Assembly (NCBI GenBank): GCA_028289645.1
Contig: JANQOK010000015.1
Coordinates: 372,001 to 436,000 of the forward strand
Direction of reading: 5' to 3'
Length of the DNA stretch: 64,000 nucleotides
Origin: Anderseniella sp.
GTDB taxonomy: Bacteria; Pseudomonadota; Alphaproteobacteria; Rhizobiales; Aestuariivirgaceae
The stretch's first letter is position 1, and each line of letters begins with the position of its first letter. The notes below the pieces were generated by a model. It did no database searches and had not been told where the DNA came from. It saw only the letters and a list, made by a program, of their open reading frames with translations. The position numbers and the translations under genes are program-made. This document shows positions 34,266 to 43,573 of the stretch, one piece after another.

Positions 34266-37212
34266 GGGCCTTCTCCTGTGCCGGATCAAAGAACACCGGA
34301 TCGCAGACCTCCGCCTGCATCTGAACATCGCGCAGGCCGTCCCACAGCACGATTTTCTCGCCGTGCCGGTCGCGGCCGCGCTTCAGCATGGCCAGCCCGA
34401 CCCAGCTCTCCAGCATCGGCGAATAGGCGACAGACGACACATAGCCCTGGTCGGTCTTAAGACTCGCCTTGTCGCCCGGATTGACCAGGTGGCAGCCGGC
34501 CCTAAAGCGCCAGTCGGGATTGACCGGCCTGACGCCGACAAGCTGCTCCCGGTCGGGATCGTTCAATCCCTCGCGCTCGCTCATCATGCGCCCGATATAG
34601 TCTTTCTTCTTCGACAGCATGCGCCCCATGCCGACGTCGCCCGCCGTCACCCGGCCGTTGATCTCGTTGTGGGTGACAAAGCCCTTCTCGATGCGCATGG
34701 CCGACAGCGCTTCAAGCCCGTACGGCCCGATGCCGTAGGGCTCGCCCGCATGCATGATGGCGTTGGCCACCGCCTCGCCGTAGCCCGCCGGCACCGCCAG
34801 CTCATAGGCCAGCTCGCCGGAGAACGAGATCCGGAACAGCATGCCGGGTACCGAACCCATGACCTTGACCTGGCGCGCCGCCAGGAAGGGGAACGCCTCG
34901 TTGGACAGGTCGGCGTCGACGATCTTGCCGAGCACGTCGCGCGAGCTAGGCCCGGCAATGGCCATCTGCGCCCACTGGTCGGTGACCGAGGCATACTGCA
35001 CGTCGAGCTCCGGCCACAGCGCCTGGTGGGCAAACTCGATGTCGCGCATGGTAGCCGCTGCATGCCCGGTGGTGGTGGTCATGAAGTAGTGGGTGTCCGA
35101 CAACCGGCTGGTGGTGCCGTCATCGCCGACAAAGCCGTCCTCGCGCAGCATCAGGCCATAGCGCGCCTTGCCCACCGGCAGCTTGGCGAAGGCGTTGCAA
35201 TACAGCCGGTTGATGAACTCGGTGGCATCGGAACCCTTGATGTCGATCTTGCCCAGCGTCGACACGTCGCAAAGCCCGACATGGGCGCGGGTGTTGAGCA
35301 CTTCGCGGGTCATCGCCGCCAGCCAGTCGTCGCCTTCCTCCGGGAACCAGCTTGAGCGGTACCACAGCCCGGTCTCGACGAACTCCGCGCCCAGATCCGC
35401 GGCCCAGTTGTGCAGCGGCGACATGCGCACCGGGGAGAAATGCTCATTGACGTGCTGGCCGCCGAGCGCCCCGAACGACACCGGCGTGTAGAACGGCCGG
35501 AACGTGGTGGTGCCGATCTCGTGCATGTCGCGGCCCGTGGCGTCGGCCAGGATGCCGATGGCGTTGACATTGCCGAGCTTGCCCTGGTCGGTGGCCATGC
35601 CGGAGGTGGTGTAGCGCTTGGCCAGCTCGATATGGTCATAGCCCTCGCGTGCCGCCAGCGGCAGGTCCTTGGCGGTGACGTCGTTCTGGTAGTCGACGAA
35701 CGGCTTGCCGGTCGACTGTTTCACCCACCACACCGGCGCCGAGGTATGCGAGGCATCGTCCATGCCCTTCGGCACAGCCGTCTTCGTGGTCTTAAAACCG
35801 GCCAGCTTCGCTGCCTGTTCACCGCGCGCTGCGCCGTCGGCCAGGCACTTGCTCAGCTGCCAGACCGCGTTGGCGGAGCCTGCCGCGATGATCGCCGGGT
35901 TGTCCTGCGGCGGCATAAAGCAATATTCATCCTCGTCCCACGACGGGCGCGCGCCCTGGTGGCAGGCCAGATGCACCACCGGGCTCCAGCCGCCGGACAT
36001 GGCCAGCGACTGGCACGGAATGGTCTCGTGGCCGCGGCCGCGGTCGATCTCTATGGCCTTCATGCCGTGCTTGCCGCCGTCGACATTGGTGACCACGGCG
36101 CCGGTCAGCACCGGCACGCCCTGGGTCTCGATGTCGGGCGCGTCGGCGCGGGCATCGATGATGGCTTCTACGTGAAGCCCGTGTGCTTTCATGTCGCGCG
36201 CCGTGCGGTAGCCGGAATCCGACGCGGTGAACACGCAGGCAGACCGCCCCGGGGCGACGGCATACTGGTTGGCATAGGCGCGCATGGCCGAGGCGGTCAT
36301 CACGCCGGGCCGGTCGTTGCCGCCGAACACGATCGGGCGCTCCTCGGCTCCGGTCGCCATCACACAAGCCTTGGCCACGATGCGCCACAGCTTTTCCACC
36401 GGCACGTCATGGTCGGGCAGGGCGACGTGCTTCTGCACCCGCTCCAGCGCCCCGAACACGCCCTGGTCATAGGCGCCGATCACCGTGGTGCGCGCCATGA
36501 TGGTGACGTTTGCCATGGCGGCCAGCTCGCCCAGTGTTGCAGCCGCCCACTCATGGCCTTCCTGCCCGGCAATCTCCTCGCGCTCCCTTAACAGCGACCC
36601 GCCACAGGCTGCATGCTCGTCGGCCAGGATGACGCTGGCGCCGCTGCGTGCCGCCGCCAGCGCGGCCATCAGCCCGGTCGGGCCGGAGCCGACCACCAGC
36701 ACGTCGCAATGGGCATAGGCCTTTTCATAGCGGTCCGGATCGTCCTCGTGGCTCAGGTGCCCGAGCCCGGCGGCGCGCCGGATGATCGGCTCGTAGATGG
36801 CTTCCCAGAACCGTTTCGGCCACATGAAGGTCTTGTAGTAGAACCCGGCCACGAACAATGACGAGGCGATGGAGTTGATGGCGCCGAAATCGCGCTCCAG
36901 CGTCGGCCAGCGGTTCTGGCTCTTTGCCACCAGCCCGTCATAGAGCTCCTGCATGGTAGCGCGCGTATTGGGCTCAAGGCGGCCGCCTTCGCCGATCTCC
37001 ATCAGCGCGTTCGGCTCCGCTGCGCCGGCGGTGATCACCGAGCGCGGCCGGTGGTATTTGAACGACCGGCCCATCAGCAACTGGCCATTGGCCAACAGCG
37101 CCGAGGCCAGCGTGTCGCCGTGATGGCCGTGCAGAGTTTTGCCGTCAAAGCTGAACTCGATCACCGAGCTGCGGTCGATCAGGCCGCCTGTGTCAAACCG
37201 GAACGAGGTCAT
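34258..37212 (-). CDS. soxA: Sarcosine oxidase alpha subunit
   Basis: 984 residues. The N-terminal part has a ferredoxin-like segment with the SoxA blocks SFKYHRPRSVITAGAAEPNALM. An NAD-binding Rossmann site CDVLVVGSGPTGLMAALAAA lies near residue 168. The C-terminal half (about 600-984) is a GcvT/aminomethyltransferase-like domain for tetrahydrofolate (HVGLCDVSTLGKIDIKG, ELAYELAVPAGYGEAV, GPYGLEALSAMRIEKGF). It binds NAD+ and THF and channels methylene from sarcosine to folate. It overlaps soxD by 4 bp and soxG by 8 bp. Confidence 0.96.
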   Translation of the reverse strand: MTSFRFDTGGLIDRSSVIEFSFDGKTLHGHHGDTLASALLANGQLLMGRSFKYHRPRSVITAGAAEPNALMEIGEGGRLEPNTRATMQELYDGLVAKSQNRWPTLERDFGAINSIASSLFVAGFYYKTFMWPKRFWEAIYEPIIRRAAGLGHLSHEDDPDRYEKAYAHCDVLVVGSGPTGLMAALAAARSGASVILADEHAACGGSLLREREEIAGQEGHEWAAATLGELAAMANVTIMARTTVIGAYDQGVFGALERVQKHVALPDHDVPVEKLWRIVAKACVMATGAEERPIVFGGNDRPGVMTASAMRAYANQYAVAPGRSACVFTASDSGYRTARDMKAHGLHVEAIIDARADAPDIETQGVPVLTGAVVTNVDGGKHGMKAIEIDRGRGHETIPCQSLAMSGGWSPVVHLACHQGARPSWDEDEYCFMPPQDNPAIIAAGSANAVWQLSKCLADGAARGEQAAKLAGFKTTKTAVPKGMDDASHTSAPVWWVKQSTGKPFVDYQNDVTAKDLPLAAREGYDHIELAKRYTTSGMATDQGKLGNVNAIGILADATGRDMHEIGTTTFRPFYTPVSFGALGGQHVNEHFSPVRMSPLHNWAADLGAEFVETGLWYRSSWFPEEGDDWLAAMTREVLNTRAHVGLCDVSTLGKIDIKGSDATEFINRLYCNAFAKLPVGKARYGLMLREDGFVGDDGTTSRLSDTHYFMTTTTGHAAATMRDIEFAHQALWPELDVQYASVTDQWAQMAIAGPSSRDVLGKIVDADLSNEAFPFLAARQVKVMGSVPGMLFRISFSGELAYELAVPAGYGEAVANAIMHAGEPYGIGPYGLEALSAMRIEKGFVTHNEINGRVTAGDVGMGRMLSKKKDYIGRMMSEREGLNDPDREQLVGVRPVNPDWRFRAGCHLVNPGDKASLKTDQGYVSSVAYSPMLESWVGLAMLKRGRDRHGEKIVLWDGLRDVQMQAEVCDPVFFDPAQEKAHG

Positions 37213-37568
37213 GTCTTTGCTCCTCGTACTGCTTTTCTTGCAGGCGTTTTACGCGCCGTAGTCTTGCGGCCTGTCGTTTTTCTAGCCGGGGTCGAAGACC
37301 CCTTCCACTTGCTTGCCGGTGTTACCGCGTAGATCTCATGGCTCACCGTGTCGCGCTCGACAACCAGCCATTGCCGGCAGCCGCCGGTGTGGTGCCAGTG
37401 TTCGGCCATGCGCCCGCGCACGTTTTCGCGGATGTGCACATAGTCGTGCCAGGTGTCCAGTGTGCCGTCACCGATGGTCTCCGGACGCTGCTTGGAGGCA
37501 TCGCCCTTGATGTAGAACTCGTCCGAGGGGCGCGGGCCGCAAAAAGGACAGTTGATCAGGTAAGCCAT
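37209..37568 (-). CDS. soxD: Sarcosine oxidase delta subunit with basic C-terminal tail
   Basis: 119 residues. The core (1-90) has the zinc site of SoxD: Cys7 and Cys10 in INCPFCGPR, then HWHHTGGCRQW with His and Cys64. Residues 91-119 form a tail rich in Lys/Arg/Thr/Ala with TxARK-like repeats (TPARKTTGRKTTARKTPARK), resembling a histone H1-type tail. Delta subunits are usually near 90-100 residues, so the tail is extra. It lies 12 bp after soxB and is coupled to soxA. Confidence 0.93.
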   Translation of the reverse strand: MAYLINCPFCGPRPSDEFYIKGDASKQRPETIGDGTLDTWHDYVHIRENVRGRMAEHWHHTGGCRQWLVVERDTVSHEIYAVTPASKWKGSSTPARKTTGRKTTARKTPARKAVRGAKT

Positions 37569-37580
37569 GGTCGTGTCCCC

Positions 37581-38831
37581 TTAATGCAGGTTTGCCTGCG
37601 CGCCGTGCGCGGTTTCGTCCATCACGTAGCCGGTGCGGAACCGGTCCAGCCGCATGGCCGAATTGAGCTCGTGCGGCGCGTCGTTGGCGATGGTGTGGGC
37701 AAAACACCAGCCCGATGCCGGTGTCGCCTTGAAACCGCCATAGCACCAGCCGGCATTGAGGTAGAGATTGTCGATATCAGTCTTGTCGATGATCGGCGAG
37801 CCATCCATGGACATGTCCATGATGCCGCCCCACGAGCGCAGCACCCGGGCCCGCGACAAAGATGGGATCATCGCCAGCCCGCATTCGACCACGTGCTCCA
37901 CCGTCGGCAGGTTGCCGCGCTGGGCATAGGAGTTGTAGCCGTCGATATCGCCGCCGAACACCAGGCCGCCCTTGTCCGACTGGGAAATGTAGAAGTGCCC
38001 GACCCCGAAGGTGACCACATTGTCGAGCCACGGCTTGATGCCTTCCGACACGAACGCCTGCAGCACGTGACTCTCAATCGGCAGCTCCAGCCCGGCCATT
38101 TTCGCCACGGTGGTCGAGTTGCCGGCCGCTGCCAGGCCGAGTTTCTTGCAGCCGATGAAGCCCTTGCTGGTCTCGACGCCGACGACGCGACCCTTTTCGC
38201 GTTTGATGCCGGTGACCTCGCAGTGCTGGATCACGTCGACGCCGCGCATATCGGCGCCGCGGGCAAAGCCCCAGGCCACCGCGTCATGGCGCACCGTGCC
38301 GCCGCGCCTTTGCATCAGCCCGCCCATGATCGGGAAGCGGCCATTGTCGAAATTCAGGAACGGCAGCATGTCGCGCAATGAGTGCTGGTCGATGATTTCC
38401 GCGTCGACGCCGTGAATGCGCATGGCGTTGCCGCGCCGCACATAGGCGTCGCGCTGGCCGTCGGAGTGGAAAAGGTTGATGACACCGCGCTGCGACACCA
38501 TGGCGTTGAAGTTGAAATCCTGCTCCAGGCCTTCCCACAATTGCAGCGATTTCTCGTAGAACGGGTTGTTGCCGGGCAGCAGGTAGTTGGAGCGGATGAT
38601 GGTGGTGTTGCGGCCGATATTGCCGCTGCCCAGGTAGCCCTTCTCCAGCACCGCGACATTGGTGATGCCGTGCAGCTTGGCCAGGTAATAGGCCGTGGCC
38701 AGCCCGTGGCCGCCGCCGCCGACAATGATCACGTCGTATTCCGGCTTCGGATCCGGCGAGCGCCAGGCCGGTTGCCAGTTCTTGTGGCCGGACAGCGCAT
38801 TGCGGGCCAGGGAGAAAATCGAGTACTTCAT
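37581..38831 (-). CDS. soxB: Sarcosine oxidase beta subunit
   Basis: 416 residues from ATG 38831 (MKYSIFSLARNALSGH), the normal family length; an upstream in-frame start at 38861 is not needed. The FAD site is YDVIIVGGGGHGLATAYYLAK (GxGxxG near residues 38-43). The GTVRHDAVAWG block near residue 182 carries the His that binds FMN covalently in characterised enzymes. It oxidises the N-methyl group of sarcosine. It is first in soxBDAG and faces the divergent AraC-type regulator across 105 bp. Confidence 0.96.
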   Translation of the reverse strand: MKYSIFSLARNALSGHKNWQPAWRSPDPKPEYDVIIVGGGGHGLATAYYLAKLHGITNVAVLEKGYLGSGNIGRNTTIIRSNYLLPGNNPFYEKSLQLWEGLEQDFNFNAMVSQRGVINLFHSDGQRDAYVRRGNAMRIHGVDAEIIDQHSLRDMLPFLNFDNGRFPIMGGLMQRRGGTVRHDAVAWGFARGADMRGVDVIQHCEVTGIKREKGRVVGVETSKGFIGCKKLGLAAAGNSTTVAKMAGLELPIESHVLQAFVSEGIKPWLDNVVTFGVGHFYISQSDKGGLVFGGDIDGYNSYAQRGNLPTVEHVVECGLAMIPSLSRARVLRSWGGIMDMSMDGSPIIDKTDIDNLYLNAGWCYGGFKATPASGWCFAHTIANDAPHELNSAMRLDRFRTGYVMDETAHGAQANLH

Positions 38832-38936
38832 GACGGGCATCCGTTTCAGAGACCGGGGCAAAACCGGGCGAAAGTATAGGTGCCGGATGCGGAATATCTG
38901 TTGTCTCTACGGGCCGTTTACTTTACTCATAGCGAC

Positions 38937-39932
38937 ATGAGCTCGATGCCGTCATCATCGCCGCAAGTGTTCGCGTTCCTGCTCGTGGACGGGTTTGCCC
39001 TGATGTCGTTCGCCTCCGCGGTGGAGCCGTTGCGCGCTGCCAACACGCTGGCCGGCCGTGAACTGTACCGCACCATCTGCGTCTCCCATGACGGCAATCC
39101 GGTCACCTCGTCCGTCGGCACGGTGCAGCCGTGCGAGGCCAGGGTCGGCGACATGATCGACGCCAGCACGCTGTTCGTGTGTGCCGGCGGCCGGCCGTGG
39201 TCATACGGTGACAAGAAGACATTCGCCTGGCTCAGGCTGTTGTCGCGGCGCGGCGTGCGCATTGGCGGCGTGTCCGGCGGGCCGTATGTGCTGGCCCGCT
39301 CCGGTATCATGGAAGGCCGCCACATGACCATCCACTGGGAGCATGCGCCGGCCCTGTCTGAGGAATATCCCGACCTGTTGCTGACCCGCTCGCGTTACAT
39401 CATCGACCGCGACCGGGTCACCTGTGCCGGCGGCATCGCCGCGCTCGACATGATGCACGCCATTATTGCCGAACAGCACGGCAAGGCATTTGCCACCCAG
39501 GTGTCCGACTGGTTTTTACATCGCGACGTGGCGCTGGCGACCTCGCCGCAGCGTGCCTCACTGACCCAGCGCTACGGCATTCACCGCCAGGACGTGATCT
39601 ATGCGCTCGAACTGATGGAAAGCAACATCGCCACACCGCTCGACCGGGCAGCCATCGCCAAGCGGGTCGGGCTGTCGACCCGGCAGATCGACCGGCTGTT
39701 CGCCAGCCTGCTCGGGGCCAGCTTTGCCGATCACTACCGGACCTTGCGGCTGGAGCGGGCCCGCAACCTGTTGATGCAGTCCACCCTGCCGATCACCGAG
39801 GTGGCACTGGCCTGCGGGTTCGCCAATGCCAGCCATTTCTCGCGTGCCTATTCAGCCAAGTTCGGCATTCCGCCGCGCCGCGACCGGGTCCAGGCCGGCC
39901 GCCTGTCGGCGCCGGTCGAGCAGGACTCCTGA
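38937..39932 (+). CDS. GlxA/GbdR-like AraC-family transcriptional regulator
   Basis: 331 residues from ATG 38937. Residues about 10-190 form a DJ-1/PfpI-like amidotransferase-type domain (FAFLLVDGFALMSFASAVEPLRAAN, GGVSGGPYVLARSG). Two AraC HTH motifs follow at about 225-320 (RAAIAKRVGLSTRQIDRLF and PITEVALACGFANASHFSRAY). This build is that of GbdR/SouR, activators of glycine betaine-dimethylglycine-sarcosine catabolism. Its divergent position to soxBDAG supports that it controls sarcosine oxidase, probably sensing a methylated glycine. Confidence 0.9.
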   Translation: MSSMPSSSPQVFAFLLVDGFALMSFASAVEPLRAANTLAGRELYRTICVSHDGNPVTSSVGTVQPCEARVGDMIDASTLFVCAGGRPWSYGDKKTFAWLRLLSRRGVRIGGVSGGPYVLARSGIMEGRHMTIHWEHAPALSEEYPDLLLTRSRYIIDRDRVTCAGGIAALDMMHAIIAEQHGKAFATQVSDWFLHRDVALATSPQRASLTQRYGIHRQDVIYALELMESNIATPLDRAAIAKRVGLSTRQIDRLFASLLGASFADHYRTLRLERARNLLMQSTLPITEVALACGFANASHFSRAYSAKFGIPPRRDRVQAGRLSAPVEQDS

Positions 39933-39994
39933 CGGGTCAGTCGCCGTTGCTGGGCGGCGGTGAGATTTTTTCATCTACCCCGCAACACCCACTG

Positions 39995-40081
39995 CCGTCA
40001 TCCCCGTGAAGACGGGGATCCATTGCCGGATCCGCACATGTATGCGGCGTGGATTGGATTCCCACTTTCGTGAGAATGACG
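39995..40081 (-). repeat. 87-bp dispersed intergenic element, copy B
   Basis: Reverse complement of the copy at 17273-17359, with about 84% identity over 87 positions counted by hand. Both ends carry 8-bp hairpins: ATCCCCGT GAAG ACGGGGAT at 40000-40019 and ATTCCCAC TTTC GTGAGAAT at 40058-40077 (one mismatch). Terminal CCGTCAT and ATGACG(A)CGG form short inverted ends. Confidence 0.8.
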
Positions 40082-40136
40082 ACGGTGTGATGAAGGCTGA
40101 ATCCCGGTCTCAGCAATTTGCCCGGACAGCAGCAGG

Positions 40137-40442
40137 TCAGTCGCGATAGCGTGACCGGTTGTAGCCGCGCGGGTCGCTAACGCTGCTGGCATCGATGTAG
40201 CAGCGTGCCTCGCGCGGACCGCCACCGCGGCGCACCTGGTACACGTCACGCCCGTACACCCGGCGGCAGCTTTCCCAGACGTCCTCGTCCGCAAAGGCGC
40301 GGATGTACACCCAGATTGCGGTACGCCCCGCATCCCTGTAGGACCCGGCATTTGCAGTTGTCGTTGTGCCCACGGCCAGGGTGGCGAAGGCGAGTGCGCC
40401 GGCAATCCCGGCAAGGGTAAGGCTGTTGGTGATCTTCGTCAT
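40137..40442 (-). CDS. Small secreted hypothetical protein
   Basis: 101 residues from ATG 40442, with AAGGAA upstream. A clear Sec signal peptide (MTKITNSLTLAGIAGALAFATLAVG...ANAGS) ends near residue 33. The mature 68 residues are basic and contain two Cys (ESCRR, ARCYID), which may form a disulfide, and an Arg/Tyr-rich end (RGYNRSRYRD). I do not recognise a family. It is monocistronic, between the sarcosine regulator and the phosphonate region. Confidence 0.7.
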   Translation of the reverse strand: MTKITNSLTLAGIAGALAFATLAVGTTTTANAGSYRDAGRTAIWVYIRAFADEDVWESCRRVYGRDVYQVRRGGGPREARCYIDASSVSDPRGYNRSRYRD

Positions 40443-40651
40443 AACGGCACCATTCCTTTCATTCGTTTTGTTGTTGTCAGCCATTATACGGGCCGGATCC
40501 CCGAACGTACCAATCACAATCAATCAGCAACAGGTGACGTGAGTGTGGCCGGATTGTCCGACGGGTCCGGTTTTCGAAACTCGCTGAGGCTGCCCCGTTC
40601 GACATTGCAGCACAGGTGAACGTCGCCGTGCCGGCTGCATTTATCCACAGG

Positions 40652-40695
40652 CTGTAACACAACCGTCATGCAAGCATTCAGCAACTGTCACAAAC
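40652..40695 (+). promoter_or_regulatory. Pho box array upstream of phnC
   Basis: Four consecutive 11-bp units: CTGTAACACAA, CCGTCATGCAA, GCATTCAGCAA, CTGTCACAAAC. The first, second and fourth match the PhoB half-site CTGTCAT plus AT-rich tail at exact 11-bp spacing; the third is weak. The array ends 55 bp before the phnC ATG at 40751. The rest of the 40443-40750 gap shows no gene. Confidence 0.8.
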
Positions 40696-40750
40696 CGGCA
40701 CTAGTCCTGCCTGCCGGATGAAGCGGATTTCGGGATGTGGGACGTATTGC

Positions 40751-41614
40751 ATGGCTTGCGCTGTATCGGTTGAAAAACTGTCCAAGACATTTGGCGGCAC
40801 CAGGGCGCTGGACAATGTCTCGATTGCCGTCGAGCCCGGCGAGATGGTCGCCCTGATCGGTGCATCCGGGTCGGGCAAATCAACCCTTTTGCGCCACATT
40901 GCCGGTCTGGTTGAGGCCGATAAAACCGGCGATGGCGCCATTTCCATCCTGGGCCGCACCATGCAGGCCAATGGCCGCATCACGGCCGATGCGCGCGCCA
41001 TCCGCTCCAGCGTCGGCGTGGTGTTCCAGCAGTTCAACCTGGTCGGCCGCCTTAAGGTGCTGACCAATGTGCTGATCGGCAATCTCGGCAACATGCCGCG
41101 GCTCAAGGGCTGTCTGTCGCTGTTCACCGGGGAGCAGAAGAAAGCCGCCATGCGGGCGCTGCACCGGGTCGGCATTGCGCAGCAGGCCATGCAGCGCGGC
41201 TCAACCCTGTCAGGCGGCCAGCAGCAGCGCGCCGCCATTGCCCGCAGCCTGGTGCAGGGCGCGCGGGTGCTGATTGCCGATGAGCCGATCGCCTCGCTCG
41301 ACCCGTCTTCGGCGCGCAAGGTGATGGACATTCTCGGCGATCTCAATCGCCGTGACGGCATCACCGTCCTGGTGTCGCTGCACCAGGTCGAATATGCGCT
41401 CAACTACTGCCGGCGCACAATCGCGTTGCGAAACGGACAGGTTGTTTATGACGGTCCGTCCGAAGCCCTGACGCCGGAGTTCCTCGGCGAACTGTATGGC
41501 GCGGAAAGCGAGGAACTTTTCCTGCCCGGCCTCGACGCCGCTGCCGGCAAGGCAGAGCCGAAACCGCGGCGGGCGGTTGCCTCGCTCGCGCCGGCCGCCG
41601 CTGCCGCTTATTGA
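40751..41614 (+). CDS. phnC: Phosphonate ABC transporter ATP-binding protein
   Basis: 287 residues from ATG 40751 ([16 protein letters not shown]); an upstream start at 40718 lacks homology. Walker A is GASGSGKST, the signature [15 protein letters not shown], Walker [14 protein letters not shown], and the H-loop SLHQVEYAL. The phnC-specific segment [22 protein letters not shown] is clear. It powers import of phosphonates with PhnD and PhnE. A Pho box array lies just upstream. The C-terminal ~30 residues are Ala/Pro-rich and unconserved. Confidence 0.95.
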   Translation: MACAVSVEKLSKTFGGTRALDNVSIAVEPGEMVALIGASGSGKSTLLRHIAGLVEADKTGDGAISILGRTMQANGRITADARAIRSSVGVVFQQFNLVGRLKVLTNVLIGNLGNMPRLKGCLSLFTGEQKKAAMRALHRVGIAQQAMQRGSTLSGGQQQRAAIARSLVQGARVLIADEPIASLDPSSARKVMDILGDLNRRDGITVLVSLHQVEYALNYCRRTIALRNGQVVYDGPSEALTPEFLGELYGAESEELFLPGLDAAAGKAEPKPRRAVASLAPAAAAAY

Positions 41615-41653
41615 ATTTTTGTGACCTTTCGTGGAGCAACAAGGAGAACTTCA

Positions 41654-42655
41654 ATGCTCAAGAAAACCCTGATTGCAGCCGTCCTGGCCGCCGGCGCGCT
41701 GTCCGTCACCGGGGCACAGGCTGAAGACCGCAAGGAAATCAACTTCGGCATTATCTCGACGGAGTCGACCTCCAACCTGAAAGCCACCTGGCAGCCGTTC
41801 CTCGAGGCCATGGAAAAGGGCACCGGCATCAAGGTCAATGCCTTCTTCGCACCAGACTATGCAGGCGTCATCGAGGGCATGCGCTTCAACAAGGTGCATG
41901 TGGCCTGGTACGGCAACAAGTCGGCCATGGAAGCAGTCGACCGGGCCGAAGGAGAGGTCTTCGCCCAGACCGTTGATAACGAAGGCAACCCTGGTTACTG
42001 GTCGCTGCTGGTCACCCACAAGGACAGCGCCGTTAACAGCCTCGACGACGTGCTCAAGTGTGGCGGCACGATGAATTTCGGCATTGGCGATCCAAACTCA
42101 ACCTCCGGCTTCCTGGTGCCGACCACCTACATTTTCGCCAAGAACAACGTCGAACCGTCCAAGTGCTTCAAGACGGTCCGCAATGCCAACCACCAGGCCA
42201 ACGCCATGGCGGCCGCCAACAAGCAGGTCGATGTCGCCACCAACAACACCGAGAACATGCGCCGGCTTGAGAAGACCAATCCGGATGCATTCAACAATCT
42301 GAAGATCGTCTGGAAATCGCCGTTGATCCCGTCCGATCCGCTGGTCTGGCGCAAGGACCTGGACGAAGACATCAAGTCAAAGCTGTATACCTTCGTCATG
42401 ACCTATGGCCGCATCGGCACGCCGGAAGAAGTCGCTTCGGCACGCAAGGTGCTCAGCGAATTGCAGTGGGCGCCGTTCCGTCCGTCGTCCGACGCCCAAC
42501 TGTATCCGATCCGCATCTTGGCCCTGAACAAGGACATGCTTAAAGTGCGCGGTGACGACAAGATGAGCGCCGAGGACAAGAAGGCGAAACTGGCTGAGCT
42601 GCAGGCGCAGGCAGATGCCATCAGCAAGCTCGCTGACACCGTTCCGAGCATGTAA
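41654..42655 (+). CDS. phnD: Phosphonate ABC transporter substrate-binding protein
   Basis: 333 residues from ATG 41654, RBS AAGGAG at 41641. Sec signal peptide (LKKTLIAAVLAAGALSVTGAQA) then EINFGIISTESTSNLKATWQPFLEAMEKGTG. The ligand region has HVAWYGNKSAMEAVDRA and the PhnD block GIGDPNSTSGFLVPTTYIFAKNN. It is a periplasmic binder with highest affinity in characterised proteins for 2-aminoethylphosphonate. It is third component of phnCDE, followed by an attenuator-type hairpin. Confidence 0.95.
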   Translation: MLKKTLIAAVLAAGALSVTGAQAEDRKEINFGIISTESTSNLKATWQPFLEAMEKGTGIKVNAFFAPDYAGVIEGMRFNKVHVAWYGNKSAMEAVDRAEGEVFAQTVDNEGNPGYWSLLVTHKDSAVNSLDDVLKCGGTMNFGIGDPNSTSGFLVPTTYIFAKNNVEPSKCFKTVRNANHQANAMAAANKQVDVATNNTENMRRLEKTNPDAFNNLKIVWKSPLIPSDPLVWRKDLDEDIKSKLYTFVMTYGRIGTPEEVASARKVLSELQWAPFRPSSDAQLYPIRILALNKDMLKVRGDDKMSAEDKKAKLAELQAQADAISKLADTVPSM

Positions 42656-42683
42656 CTTCACTCCCCGCGAAGCATGCTTTTCC

Positions 42684-42717
42684 TGCCCGTCTCCAGTCTT
42701 TCGGAGGCGGGCATTTT
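42684..42717 (+). terminator. Intrinsic terminator/attenuator between phnD and phnE
   Basis: Arms TGCCCGTCTCC and GGAGGCGGGCA (one G-U pair) enclose an 8-nt loop and are followed by TTTT. It probably keeps the binding-protein message in excess over the permease message. Confidence 0.75.
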
Positions 42718-42760
42718 CCAATCGTCTCCGTCCATTTTCAACGTGCGATAGCCAGGTGCC

Positions 42761-43573
42761 ATGACAAGCCAGACCGCTGCAGACCATGCGACAATCGACG
42801 TTCCGCGCGAGCCGCTGCGTGAGCGGGCCTACAAATGGGCCATAGGACTGGTCATTGCCGGCCTGCTGGTGTGGAGCTGGCATCCGGCCGAGATGTTCCG
42901 CTGGATCAACCTGTTCACTGACGCCGGCAACATGGCCGAGTTCGCCAGGGGTTTCCTGTCGCCCAACTTCCGTGACTGGGACATCTACCTGGCCGACATG
43001 GTTGTCACCGTCCAGATCGCCGTCTGGGGCACTTTCCTGTCGGTGGTGTTCGGCATTCCGTTCGCCATCATGTCGTCGTCTAACGTCTGCCCGGTGTGGA
43101 TCGTGCAGCCGGTCCGGCGCCTGATGGACGCCTGCCGTGCCATCAATGAAATCGTGTTTGCGCTGCTGTTCGTGGTTGCCGTCGGCCTCGGGCCGTTTGC
43201 CGGTGTCATGGCCTTGTTCATTCACAATCTCGGTGTCGTGGCCAAGCTGTTTTCGGAAGCCGTGGAGGCCATTGATCCGCGTCCGGTCGAGGGCATTCGG
43301 GCAACCGGGGCCAGCAAACTGCAGGAAATCATCTTCGGCGTCATCCCCCAGGTCACGCCGCTGTGGATATCGTTTGGCCTGTACCGGTTTGAAACCAATG
43401 TGCGCTCGGCAACGGTGCTGGGCATTGTCGGCGCCGGCGGCATCGGGCAGTTGCTGTGGGAAAACATCCGCAGTTTTGCATATGCAGAAACCGCTGCCAT
43501 AATGGTCATCATCGTGGTGTCGATCACCCTGATCGACATGCTGTCGCAACGCCTGCGCAAATGGGCCATCTGA
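42761..43573 (+). CDS. phnE: Phosphonate ABC transporter permease
   Basis: 270 residues, about six membrane segments. PhnE blocks are [24 protein letters not shown] and the permease loop [33 protein letters not shown], which holds the EAA-type contact with PhnC. The end shows [17 protein letters not shown]. It forms the inner-membrane channel for phosphonates. Many rhizobia have two phnE genes; only one is seen here. Its 3' end overlaps the DUF1045 gene by 13 bp. Confidence 0.94.
   Translation: MTSQTAADHATIDVPREPLRERAYKWAIGLVIAGLLVWSWHPAEMFRWINLFTDAGNMAEFARGFLSPNFRDWDIYLADMVVTVQIAVWGTFLSVVFGIPFAIMSSSNVCPVWIVQPVRRLMDACRAINEIVFALLFVVAVGLGPFAGVMALFIHNLGVVAKLFSEAVEAIDPRPVEGIRATGASKLQEIIFGVIPQVTPLWISFGLYRFETNVRSATVLGIVGAGGIGQLLWENIRSFAYAETAAIMVIIVVSITLIDMLSQRLRKWAI

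Noticed and set aside
33802-35355. 517-codon plus-strand open frame across soxG/soxA
   Set aside because: Antisense shadow; the sox genes on the other strand are clear-cut.
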